Made by a program: the position numbers and the translations under genes. Below, piece by piece: positions 1 through 7,489 of a stretch of DNA of 64,000 nucleotides (its first letter is position 1; each line of letters opens with the position of its first letter). The notes beneath the pieces are model-generated. The model had not been told where the DNA came from, did not search any database, and saw nothing but the letters and a program-made list of their open reading frames with translations. Source of the DNA: Burkholderiaceae bacterium (GTDB lineage: Bacteria; Pseudomonadota; Gammaproteobacteria; Burkholderiales; Burkholderiaceae_B); the NCBI GenBank assembly GCA_017983955.1, contig JAGOAJ010000015.1, positions 1 through 64,000 of the forward strand, in the 5' to 3' direction.

Positions 1-223
1 GCTCGATATTCTTAAACATACCAGCTAAATCAAATCCCATGTTGCCATCTCTTTCCTCCATTCGAGAGGAAATGACGCCGCCGACACTCAAATCGACTGT
101 GGCGGCGCTGGTGTACCAATCGTCTGATGCGGCATTCCAATGCTTGATATCCTCGGGCGTCGTATAGGCGTGCCAAACTTTCTCGATGGGTGCGTTCACG
201 GTGGTTTCAACGGCAATTTTCAT
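1..223 (-). CDS. SRPBCC / AHSA1-like domain protein (partial)
   Basis: Only the first 74 codons are in the window; the gene runs off the left edge. The peptide begins MKIAVETTVNAPIEKVWHAY and continues with a TPEDIKHWN segment and a basic-acidic turn. This is the N-terminal strand-helix pattern of the START/Bet v1-like SRPBCC fold (AHSA1 or polyketide-cyclase-like group). These small cytosolic proteins form a hydrophobic cavity, and their ligands are rarely known. The ATG at 223 is preceded on the minus strand by a GGAGAC ribosome-binding site. Its neighbour on the same strand is an SDR oxidoreductase 195 bp upstream. The family call is fairly safe; no specific function can be given. Confidence 0.75.
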   Translation of the reverse strand, partial: MKIAVETTVNAPIEKVWHAYTTPEDIKHWNAASDDWYTSAATVDLSVGGVISSRMEERDGNMGFDLAGMFKNIE

Positions 224-418
224 GGTGCGTCTCCTTTAGGGAATGCAGGCTACGGCAACGCCCTACTGCCACACAAGGCGGTTGCTTGCCGACACTTTCA
301 ACCGTATTAATTTCAATCGAATTCTGCCATGAGGAATGTCGCGAAAGCAGCAGCAAATTGATAGAGTATTTGACTGTCTATTTCTGGCCTAAAACAGCCT
401 TCATGGCAAATCTACCTG

Positions 419-1177
419 TTATGTCAACCGAACGGACATTCCACCGTCTACGACCATCGGACTTCCCGTCATGAAGCTGGAACGATCAGAAAGGAGGAAC
501 AAAGCTGCCTGCGCGATCTCCTTGGGGGTTGCCATCCGCCTTATGGGGTGCAAACTCGCGATGAACTCCAATGCTGCTGGGTTTCCTTCACCCCCGCTTG
601 GCGTGATTGTGCCGCCCGGCAATAGCGCATTGACGCGTATGCCCTCGACGGCATGGGCCAAAGCCAGCGACTGCGCCAAGCCGATCAATCCCGCCTTCGA
701 TGCCGCATAGGCTCCCATACCCGGCATGCCACCATTGCTGAAGCCCACAAATGACGATGTGAAGATGATCGAGCCTTTCCCACGCGTCTTCATTGCTGGT
801 ATCTGTGCCTTGGCTGCCAGGAACGAACCCGTCAGATTGACTGAAATTACATCGATCCAGTTACTCAGGCTCATATTCGGGACAGGCTGCATCTCGCCCA
901 CAATACCGGCATTGTTGAATGCGCCGTCCAACCCGCCGAACTCCTTGGTCGCCAGGTGGACAAGAGCATCGGCGTAGCCCTCATCTTTTACGTTGCCGGC
1001 CAAAAGTACGGCTTTACCATTGGCTTGATTAATCGTTTCCGCAAGGGCTTCAAGCTCTCTAGACCGGCGCGCGCCGAGCACCACATTAGCCCCTTCAGAT
1101 GCGAACAGCCACGCCGCCGCCGCACCAATCCCGCTACTCGCGCCGGTGATGATGATAGTCTTACTTTCTAGTTCCAT
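419..1177 (-). CDS. SDR-family NAD(P)-dependent oxidoreductase
   Basis: A 252-residue classical short-chain dehydrogenase/reductase, full length for the family. The cofactor motif TGASSGIG is at residues 11-18, NNAG at 88-91, the catalytic Ser near 141-142 and YAASK at 157-161 (Tyr157, Lys161). The C-terminal FLLSDRSSFMTG...VDGG segment is typical of the 3-oxoacyl-ACP-reductase-like subgroup. Start: the ATG at 1177 has an AGGAGAG site upstream. The substrate cannot be deduced. Ile codon use is low in ATA (3 of 17 by hand count), unlike the genes to the right of the tRNA, which fits an acquired segment. Not FabG itself, since no fatty-acid genes are adjacent. Confidence 0.9.
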   Translation of the reverse strand: MELESKTIIITGASSGIGAAAAWLFASEGANVVLGARRSRELEALAETINQANGKAVLLAGNVKDEGYADALVHLATKEFGGLDGAFNNAGIVGEMQPVPNMSLSNWIDVISVNLTGSFLAAKAQIPAMKTRGKGSIIFTSSFVGFSNGGMPGMGAYAASKAGLIGLAQSLALAHAVEGIRVNALLPGGTITPSGGEGNPAALEFIASLHPIRRMATPKEIAQAALFLLSDRSSFMTGSPMVVDGGMSVRLT

Positions 1178-1292
1178 GACGTGTCTCTCCTGAGCATTAC
1201 CTCATCGGAGTCTAGTCACGGGGCAAAAGTGCTGCTATCTGTTTCTTGCTAGCAAACGTCGGAAGACGGGGAGCACAGAGGGCTATGCAGGG

Positions 1293-1372
1293 ATGAGCGC
1301 ACGGGAGGTCTGCCCGCTTCTTAATCAGGATCTAAAAGCAATCAGGCATTCATTCCGGTATGGGGCTGGGAT
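1293..1372 (+). repeat. Diverged direct repeat, copy 1 (SAREV module)
   Basis: About 80 bp that resemble 1697-1777 at both DNA and protein level. In frame from the ATG at 1293 it encodes SAREVCPLLNQDLKAIRHSF; copy 2 encodes SAREVRQTLDGDLKSVRHSF. Conserved positions are SAREV, a Leu, DLK and RHSFRY. The pattern (small residue, helix, turn, basic helix) would suit a helix-turn-helix, but I do not recognise the family. The copy runs into the broken GNAT frame, so it is a fragment and not an intact gene. Confidence 0.5.
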
Positions 1373-1531
1373 GAAGACTAGCAGCGTAGAAATTTTGCAT
1401 CTGAGTTCGCCGCCACAACGACCTCTGTCATTGAAGTTAATGACCAAATTGCTGGGTACATCCAGATCCTTGACCAGGATAATCAAATGCATGTACAGAA
1501 CATTGCTATTTCAGTGGGGTTTCAGAGCAAA
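1349..1531 (+). pseudogene. GNAT acetyltransferase remnant
   Basis: Read in the frame of position 1349, the DNA encodes FIPVWGWDED, then a TAG stop at 1379-1381, then QRRNFASEFAATTTSVIEVN followed by DQIAGYIQILDQDNQMHVQN and IAISVGFQSK. This matches the central GNAT fold: W-x-W-D-E then Q-R, the VIEV-(D)-G-(x)-I-x-GY strand pair, and the strand ending just before the acetyl-CoA loop (Q-x-K). The expected GxGxG/A loop and C-terminal helix are missing: after QSK the frame becomes unrelated sequence leading into repeat copy 2. The 5' end also lacks a start in frame. With an internal stop and both ends lost, it is a pseudogene. Confidence 0.6.
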
Positions 1532-1696
1532 AGAGTCGATCAAAAACAAATCTACCAAAACGCCAATATCGAAGCTAGGCTTATTGTTGAGCGCTTCCGA
1601 AAGCATCAATCAGCCTCACGCCAAAGCCGAGAAGCTCGTTTGGGCAAACATGTTATAGCGCTATTACAGGAGCGTCAGGACGCTGACGTTGGGGGC

Positions 1697-1777
1697 TTGA
1701 GCGCACGCGAAGTCAGGCAAACACTTGATGGTGACTTGAAATCCGTTAGGCACAGTTTTCGGTACATTGGGGCTGCG
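1697..1777 (+). repeat. Diverged direct repeat, copy 2 (SAREV module)
   Basis: The partner of 1293-1372. It lies at the end of an open frame (1487-1798) whose last part reads HVIALLQERQDADVGG, SAREV..., RHSFRYIGAAIAATAS. The upstream LLQERQ...GGLSAREV looks like the start of a winged helix, so this copy preserves more of the parent protein than copy 1. No intact gene is supported: no ribosome-binding site or plausible start for a complete domain is visible. The rest of 1178-1990 holds no recognisable gene. Confidence 0.45.
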
Positions 1778-1990
1778 ATTGCTGCGACCGCCTCATAGGC
1801 AGGCAAGCAACAAACGCCACTATCCGCTGTATCGACCGGTTGAATTCAAGACCCTAAGCAGCCATTCAAAGTCAGGGTCAGCATGATCGTTGTTCGGATT
1901 TACTCGCTTGTATCATAAGTTTGTAGAAGTGAAAGAAAATACTGACAAGCCAAGCCCGAAGAAAGTGCTCTTCTCCAGGACTCGCATTAT

Positions 1991-3094
1991 TTACGCGGCG
2001 TAAGGTGCGTAGTCGGTATAGCCCTCAGAATGACCACCATAGTAGGTGGCCCGATCAGGGGTGATCAGCGGCCATTCGTTTTGCAGACGCTCGACCAGAT
2101 CCGGGTTAGCGATAAACGGCTGGCCGAATGCCGCCAAATCAATCAGGTCTTCTTTTACTAGGCGTAGAGCACGTTCTCGTGTCATGCCGCCCGCAAGGAT
2201 CAGGGTACCGGTATAGGTTCGACGGAATTGTGCAAGGAAAGCTTCGCCGATAACTGACGTCCCGAGCGCGTAGTTATCGTTCAAGTGCACATAGGCAATC
2301 TTGCGCCTGGACAGTTCCTCGGCCAAGTACAGATAGCTGGCTTCGTTTTCGGGATACTCAGGCATGTCGAACTGGCGGTTGTGTGGCGCTAGTCGGATAC
2401 CAACACGGTCGGCGCCGATATGTGCGCTGATCCCGTCAACCGTTCGCAGCATGAACCGCGCACGGTTTTCCAACGAGCCGCCGTAGCCGTCGGTTCGGTC
2501 ATTGATCAGTGGATTCAGAAATTGCTCGAACAAGTAACCATTGGCCGCGTGAATCTCGATGCCATCAAAGCCTGTCTCCATCGCATTCACTGCGGCATTG
2601 ACAAAGTCTTGCACCACTCTGGCGACTTCCTCAGTTTTTAGCGGGCGCGGCGTGCTTGGGTCGGCAAAACTTTGGGAGCCGTCGGCCAAATTTATGAATG
2701 CCATATTCTTTGGGTCTTTCGCGGGCGTTTTGTTGCTTGAACTTACCGGTAGGCCGCCGTTCGGTTGCAACGATGTATGCGACATGCGACCAACGTGCCA
2801 TAACTGCGCAAATATTTTGCCCCCTTCTTCATGCACGGCGTCCGTCACCAGCTTCCAACCGTCGACTTGCGGCTTTGACCAGATACCGGGTACGCCGATA
2901 TAGCCCTGAGCTTCCGGGGACACCGGAGTGCCTTCAGTGACCACAAGGCCAGCCCCGGCGCGTTGGCGATAGTAGAGCGCAGTGAGTTCATCTGCAATGC
3001 AGTCCGGGCGGCGTGCACGCGTCATGGGCGCCATGACGATACGGTTGCGCAGCAGCTGGCTGTCAAGGTTATACGGGTTAAACAGTTTAGACAT
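1991..3094 (-). CDS. Alkene reductase, Old Yellow Enzyme family (NemA-like)
   Basis: A 367-residue FMN-dependent ene-reductase of the NemA/OYE type, which reduces activated C=C bonds of enones, nitro-olefins or maleimides with NAD(P)H. Visible are MAPMTRAR near residue 21, the substrate-binding HAAN with His182 and Asn185, the proton donor Tyr187, and NDRTDGYGGSLENR directly after. I start it at the ATG at 3094 (MSKLFNPYNL) because it aligns with the family start; the open frame extends 20 codons further upstream without family similarity. It is divergent from a LysR gene at 3282, and the 187-bp gap between them is the likely control region. The physiological substrate is unknown. Confidence 0.92.
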   Translation of the reverse strand: MSKLFNPYNLDSQLLRNRIVMAPMTRARRPDCIADELTALYYRQRAGAGLVVTEGTPVSPEAQGYIGVPGIWSKPQVDGWKLVTDAVHEEGGKIFAQLWHVGRMSHTSLQPNGGLPVSSSNKTPAKDPKNMAFINLADGSQSFADPSTPRPLKTEEVARVVQDFVNAAVNAMETGFDGIEIHAANGYLFEQFLNPLINDRTDGYGGSLENRARFMLRTVDGISAHIGADRVGIRLAPHNRQFDMPEYPENEASYLYLAEELSRRKIAYVHLNDNYALGTSVIGEAFLAQFRRTYTGTLILAGGMTRERALRLVKEDLIDLAAFGQPFIANPDLVERLQNEWPLITPDRATYYGGHSEGYTDYAPYAA

Positions 3095-3281
3095 AATACA
3101 AACTCTCTTGATAAGAACAATTAACTGGATACAGGCATCACCGACCGCCAGCATGGTTGACCGCTACTGAGCGGGATGTACGGCGTTTTGGTGAGATCGA
3201 CATCTTTTAAGACACTATAGAGTAGAATTAATGGCGGATAAACAACCTCAATATCGCTACACTGTAGACCTTTAGGCGCCA

Positions 3282-4193
3282 ATGACTTCACCTGAAAACC
3301 TTACGGGCATTGCCACGTTCGTCACCGCAGCACGCTCCAGCAGCTTCACGCAAGCGGCGGAACGATTGCGCGTGAGCAAGTCCGCCGTCGGCAAGAGCAT
3401 CGCGAGACTTGAAGCAAGATTGGGGATCAAGCTGTTTCACCGCACCACCCGAACATTGACGCTGACCGTAGACGGTGAAGCCTATTTCGTCAGTTGTGCG
3501 AACGCGCTTGATGAAATCGGTTCAGCCGAGGCGGCATTGAAGAGCGGACAACATCGCCCTAGCGGGCGCTTGCGGATCGATATGCCGGCGTCATTCGGGC
3601 GGCGCGTGCTGCTGCCTGTGCTGTTAGATATTGCCGAGATTTATCCTAACTTGCAGCTCACCATCACGTTCACCGACCATCTCGTCGATCCGATCGAAGA
3701 GGGCATTGACCTGACGATCCGCTTCGGTGAACTCAAGGACTCCACTGGCCTAGTGGCACGTCAATTAACACGGCAGAAACTCGTGATCTGTGCGGCGCCC
3801 CGCTACTTAATGGAGCATGGCGAGCCCCTGACGCTGGATGACTTGAATGAACATCAGTGCATCTTGGGTTACCGTCGAGGCCAGCCACTTGGCTGGAATG
3901 TGTCCGACGCTGGCGGCAGCCCGCTGCACATTACACCGCTGGCCACCCATCAATTTGACGATGGCGACGCCATACTTAGTGCGGCGCTAGCGGGGCGAGG
4001 TATCTGCCAGTTGCCGCTCTCGATGGTGCGCGAATCGCTAGGAAACGACCGATTACAAGCGGTTCTTGTGCGCTACTCCGGACAGGATGTCAGCGTGCAT
4101 GCCGTTTGGCCTTCTACCCGCCATCTGTCGCCCAAAGTTCGATTTGTGGTGGATGAACTGGTCAGGCGCTCCGCAGCGGGTGCATTGGATTAA
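3282..4193 (+). CDS. LysR-family transcriptional regulator
   Basis: A 303-residue LysR-type regulator. The N-terminal winged helix-turn-helix (residues about 8-66) contains SFTQAAERLRVSKSAVGKSI and the RLEARLGIKLFHRTTR wing; the effector-binding domain follows from about residue 90. It is transcribed away from the ene-reductase gene, the usual arrangement for a regulator of its divergent neighbour, so I infer electrophile or quinone-responsive control of that gene. Only 1 of its 16 Ile codons is ATA, against 11 of 29 in the CoA-transferase gene at 7486, so its codon use differs from the core genes. Confidence 0.9.
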   Translation: MTSPENLTGIATFVTAARSSSFTQAAERLRVSKSAVGKSIARLEARLGIKLFHRTTRTLTLTVDGEAYFVSCANALDEIGSAEAALKSGQHRPSGRLRIDMPASFGRRVLLPVLLDIAEIYPNLQLTITFTDHLVDPIEEGIDLTIRFGELKDSTGLVARQLTRQKLVICAAPRYLMEHGEPLTLDDLNEHQCILGYRRGQPLGWNVSDAGGSPLHITPLATHQFDDGDAILSAALAGRGICQLPLSMVRESLGNDRLQAVLVRYSGQDVSVHAVWPSTRHLSPKVRFVVDELVRRSAAGALD

Positions 4194-4410
4194 GTACCGA
4201 ATCGACCAGGTGGCGGCTACATCCGACGGCTTCTACACCTAATAAAAACTCCGTGGTGCGGCGTCTATTTTTTCTCATTGAGACTTATCTCGGGAGGCCG
4301 CTTTTGGCCGAACGAAGCCTGTCGCCAACGTCGCCAAGCGACCCAAAGCCGACGTTTTTACTTGGCTCGATAGCGGAAAACTGACCGACTGTATGTAAGC
4401 CTAAATTGAG

Positions 4411-5202
4411 TTATCTGTGCGCCAGAGCTAGCGGACCATGTGGCAACGGGAATAATTTCGTGTAATCCCCGCTAAAAATTGGGCCCAGAGGCTCCGTTGT
4501 CACGATCTGTGGATATACAACCTGCCATAGGATCGCAATGGCAGCAAGCGTCTTTGAGGTCAGCTTACAACCTCGGTCGAAAAAGAGATCGTCAAATGCT
4601 GGTGAAACACCTGTGGTATTTATCGCTGTAACCGGGTCTCTGTTGTTAGCGAAGGCTGCTGTGTGGGTGTAGGCACAAAGATATTTGAAGTGCTTATGCG
4701 CGTATTCAACAATGTCTATGCCGTGGGCGCTTTCAAAACTCTTGACAGACGGCCGGCTTAGAATGAACGTCTTCATTTCCCCCCAGTTGGGGGTGTCTCG
4801 ATCACCTCGATCCCACTCGGCGAAGAAGCGGTTGTACGCCCCAGTCCTTGGGTCCGTATTCTCGCGGATTTGAAAGTATAAGGATGCAGTTGCAATGTCC
4901 AGCGCATTGCGTAGTGACGCCGCCGACGCTTTGTAGAACCCTGAAGCAAGAAGCCAAATCGCGCTAGCAAAGTCGGTTGACGTTTCTGAAAATGCCCAAT
5001 TCAGGATTTCGTCGTCAGTGTCTATGGTGGGGTCATCGATACGCTCATAACCACGAATGAATGTTTCTAACAACGAAACGGACTTTGCTAACTCATCCAG
5101 TCTACGAGACCGGTCAGGATCGGCAATTGTCTTGCCGAGTACGTCTTTGCAATACGGTATGAGATCATCTGTGATCGCTGTCGTGGAGGACCAATAAGCC
5201 AT
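4411..5202 (-). CDS. Hypothetical protein
   Basis: A 263-residue protein with no motif I can assign to a known enzyme. I start at the ATG at 5202 (MAYWSSTTAITDDLIPYC); an upstream extension to 5319 is Cys-rich, atypical and probably non-coding. The central part (FYKASAASLRNALDIATASL) is an amphipathic helix with an R-x-x-L-(D/E) pattern often seen in helical proteins of unknown function such as DUF5677-like or HEPN-like proteins. No signal peptide or convincing membrane segment is visible. It is the last gene before the 3' end of tRNA-Val, a place where island cargo is common. Function unknown; a defence or stress role is possible but unsupported. Confidence 0.6.
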   Translation of the reverse strand: MAYWSSTTAITDDLIPYCKDVLGKTIADPDRSRRLDELAKSVSLLETFIRGYERIDDPTIDTDDEILNWAFSETSTDFASAIWLLASGFYKASAASLRNALDIATASLYFQIRENTDPRTGAYNRFFAEWDRGDRDTPNWGEMKTFILSRPSVKSFESAHGIDIVEYAHKHFKYLCAYTHTAAFANNRDPVTAINTTGVSPAFDDLFFDRGCKLTSKTLAAIAILWQVVYPQIVTTEPLGPIFSGDYTKLFPLPHGPLALAHR

Positions 5203-5367
5203 TGTTGAATTTGTGAAAGTTAAAGATGGACAGACGTTCAATTCTCGTAAATCATTCGTGGATAGTCCAACGGCAGCTCCTGGCCGAAAGCAGCCATAAC
5301 AATACCAACTGTAACCCATACAACAAAGCTCAGCCTAAGCCAGCACACACACAAAACTAACACCCAT

Positions 5368-5392
5368 AAAAAACGGAACCCAATGGCTCCGT
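5368..5392 (-). terminator. Rho-independent terminator
   Basis: On the minus strand ACGGAGCC - ATTG - GGTTCCGT forms an 8-bp stem with one G-U pair, followed by a run of six T. It lies downstream of tRNA-Val and upstream of the hypothetical gene's 5' end, so it most likely ends the tRNA transcript. Confidence 0.65.
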
Positions 5393-5578
5393 CTTGTGTG
5401 CACCCTTATCCAGCAAAAACTATATATTCCATGCTCTTTCCCGAGCAAAACCCCTTACCCTATCACGCCAACCCCAATAAAACATAATGTGGCCAAACGT
5501 GAAATAAAGCATAAGCTGGCCGCTCGGCCACTTTATGCTTAACTGCACAAAAGGCCCGACATTTGAAGATGATGTATT

Positions 5579-5653
5579 TGGTGGGCGGTACAAGGTTCGA
5601 ACTTGTGACTTCCACCGTGTGAAGGTGGCACTCTACCACTGAGTTAACCGCCC
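5579..5653 (-). tRNA. tRNA-Val(CAC)
   Basis: The 75-nt minus-strand sequence starts GGGCGGTTAACTCAGTGG and ends ACCGCCCACCA, with the 3' CCA encoded. The acceptor arms GGGCGGT/ACCGCCC pair fully. The anticodon stem CCACC/GGTGG encloses the loop TTCACAC, giving anticodon CAC (codon GUG, valine). The T arm contains GTTCGAACC. A possible -10 box (TATACT, minus strand, 5696-5701) lies about 40 nt upstream. The 3' end faces the accessory strip at 1-5.5 kb. Confidence 0.95.
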
Positions 5654-5730
5654 GAAGTGCAGGACTGATGATCAGCCTGTAACTTGCAGGCCAGAAGTAT
5701 ACATCAACATTCACACATCATTTCTACCCA

Positions 5731-6636
5731 TCACACCACTCGTGGAAACATACCCGCCCGTGACAACATGCCAGGCACGGGCCTGCCCAGAGTGTCGGTC
5801 AACCACTGACCGGCATCTATTAGGGCCTCCAACGACACGCCCTTCAACATGCCCATGCGATCCAGCATGTAGGCGACATCTTCGGTGGGGATATTACCGG
5901 TAGCGCCTGGGGCAAAGGGGCAGCCACCGATTCCGCCGATGGCCGCATCGAACAGCGTGACACCAGACTGTATGGCCGCTGCCACGTTGGCCAAACCAGT
6001 GTTACGGGTGTTGTGAAAATGACAACGCAAGATGGCGTCGGGCACAGCCTGGCGCACGGCGGCGATACGGGCAGTCACATCAAAAGGCGATGCAACACCT
6101 ATCGAATCCGCCAGCACGATTTCGTCTGCACCTAATTCAGCGGCTTTAGCAGCAATTTGGCTGACACGATTTATGGGGACTTCGCCTTCGAAGGGGCAGC
6201 CAAAGGCGGCGGCTATGGTCAAGGTGCAGCCTATCCCATGGCGCTGGGCTAACTCGGCTACGTGCTCCCAGGCATCCAACGTCACTTGGGTGGGGCAGCC
6301 TTGATTGGCCTGGTTGTAGGTGTCAGATGCAACCACCACATAGTTGATTTCATGCACGCCAGCGTCTACGGCGCGCTGCGCACCACGTAGATTCAGCGCC
6401 AGGCCACTGTAGCGCACACCTGCAGGACGGGGCACGGCCAGCATCACGGCTTCGGCATCCGCCATTTGGGGAACTCGACGCGGGTTTACAAAGCTGACAG
6501 CCTCTATACGTTGCAGACCTGCCTTGATGGCATGGCTGATCAGCTCAATTTTTCGTTCCGTGGAAAGGACCTCGGGCTCGTTCTGCAGACCATCGCGTGG
6601 CCCAACTTCTATTAGCGTTACCTGTGTCTTATCCAT
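5731..6636 (-). CDS. Hydroxymethylglutaryl-CoA lyase-like enzyme
   Basis: A 301-residue TIM-barrel lyase of the HMG-CoA lyase family, which cleaves 3-hydroxy-3-methylglutaryl-CoA to acetyl-CoA and acetoacetate; relatives cleave citramalyl-CoA and similar compounds. GPRDGLQNE (Arg14, Asp15) carries catalytic and metal-binding residues. The family signature GGIGGCPFAPGATGN, near residues 234-248, has the catalytic Cys at about 239. I start at the ATG at 6636, preceded by GGGGA; the 32-codon upstream extension has no family similarity. It is divergent from a GntR gene that is followed by a class III CoA-transferase and a TRAP transporter. That context points to catabolism of an imported branched hydroxy-dicarboxylate. 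In other bacteria the enzyme also serves leucine breakdown, but no leucine-catabolic genes are nearby. Confidence 0.88.
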   Translation of the reverse strand: MDKTQVTLIEVGPRDGLQNEPEVLSTERKIELISHAIKAGLQRIEAVSFVNPRRVPQMADAEAVMLAVPRPAGVRYSGLALNLRGAQRAVDAGVHEINYVVVASDTYNQANQGCPTQVTLDAWEHVAELAQRHGIGCTLTIAAAFGCPFEGEVPINRVSQIAAKAAELGADEIVLADSIGVASPFDVTARIAAVRQAVPDAILRCHFHNTRNTGLANVAAAIQSGVTLFDAAIGGIGGCPFAPGATGNIPTEDVAYMLDRMGMLKGVSLEALIDAGQWLTDTLGRPVPGMLSRAGMFPRVV

Positions 6637-6661
6637 ATTTTCCCCGGGGTTTACCCTTGAT

Positions 6662-6757
6662 CGTATACAAAATCTGAATTTATGACTGACATTATGGCTA
6701 ATATTATGAATATTGAGCAAGAATTCAGCCAATCCACCCCATTATTGTATGCAAAAT
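6662..6757. promoter_or_regulatory. Candidate GntR operators in the divergent promoter
   Basis: Two copies of a 12-nt direct motif lie between the lyase and gntR starts: CGTATACAAAAT at 6662-6673 and TGTATGCAAAAT at 6746-6757. The second covers the gntR start codon (ATG at 6749-6751). FCD-type GntR regulators commonly bind TNGTNNNACNA-like palindromes, and the first copy with its upstream bases (ATCGTATACAAAAT) fits that. I infer autoregulation plus control of both transcripts. Confidence 0.45.
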
Positions 6758-7489
6758 CCTACTTTGCCTAGCACGCCTACTCCTCCCCTTGCTCGCCCAA
6801 AAGCCGGCGGCAATGCGGTGGAACGCGCCTACGATGGGATTAAGACGGCGATTTTTGCTCAGGAATTTGCGCCAGGTAGCCACCTGACCGAAGTCATGCT
6901 GACCAAAAGGCTGGGCATTAGCCGCACGCCGATACGCGAGGCTTTTCGCCGGCTGGGCGCTGAAGGTTGGCTAGAAATTTTGCCAGATCAAGGCGTGCGT
7001 GTTAGCGAATGGTCGCATCGCGATATTGACGAAATCTTTGAAATCCGAGTGTTGCTGGAATCGTATATTGCCCGCCGCGCGGCTGCTTGTATCAGCACCG
7101 CCGATATCGAACGCTTACGTGTTTATACCCAGCAAATGGAGGGCCTGCACAACCTGCAGCGTGACGATATGCTGGAACAACGCTCGGCCGCCAACAGTGC
7201 CTTTCACAACCTATTGGTTGAGGCTGCAGGCAATAGCAGGCTGCATAGAATTTTGCAGGTCATGATAGAAATTCCGGTGGTCAAGCGTACGTTTAAAAGC
7301 TACACCGCCGAAGAAAGCCAGCGCAGCGTGGCCCACCACTACGAAATTATCGCCGCTCTGGAAGCTGGTGACGGCGATTGGGCAGCAGCCATCATGCGCA
7401 GCCATATTCTGGCCGGGCGTCATGCCGTGGCTCGTCAACGTAATACAGCACCATCATCAACTCATACTGAACAAGGCATTACACAGTGA
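6749..7489 (+). CDS. GntR-family regulator with FCD domain
   Basis: A 246-residue FadR-subfamily GntR regulator. The N-terminal winged helix (about residues 25-85) contains HLTEVMLTKRLGISRTPIRE, typical of GntR. The C-terminal all-helical FCD ligand domain (about 90-225) has the FEIRVLLES entry helix and metal-binding-type His positions (FHN, later HHYEI and SHI). The start is placed at the ATG at 6749; an earlier in-frame start at 6713 would add 12 atypical residues. Its stop overlaps the next start by 4 nt (GTGA), so it is co-transcribed with the CoA-transferase and TRAP genes and probably senses the pathway substrate or its CoA derivative. Confidence 0.9.
   Translation: MQNPTLPSTPTPPLARPKAGGNAVERAYDGIKTAIFAQEFAPGSHLTEVMLTKRLGISRTPIREAFRRLGAEGWLEILPDQGVRVSEWSHRDIDEIFEIRVLLESYIARRAAACISTADIERLRVYTQQMEGLHNLQRDDMLEQRSAANSAFHNLLVEAAGNSRLHRILQVMIEIPVVKRTFKSYTAEESQRSVAHHYEIIAALEAGDGDWAAAIMRSHILAGRHAVARQRNTAPSSTHTEQGITQ

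Noticed and set aside
1293-1798. Reading 1293-1658 or 1487-1798 as intact genes
   Set aside because: The GNAT pattern and repeat copies occur in different frames and are cut by stops, so remnants fit better than two new proteins.
5463-5714. An 83-codon frame across the tRNA
   Set aside because: It translates tRNA-Val itself; an artefact.
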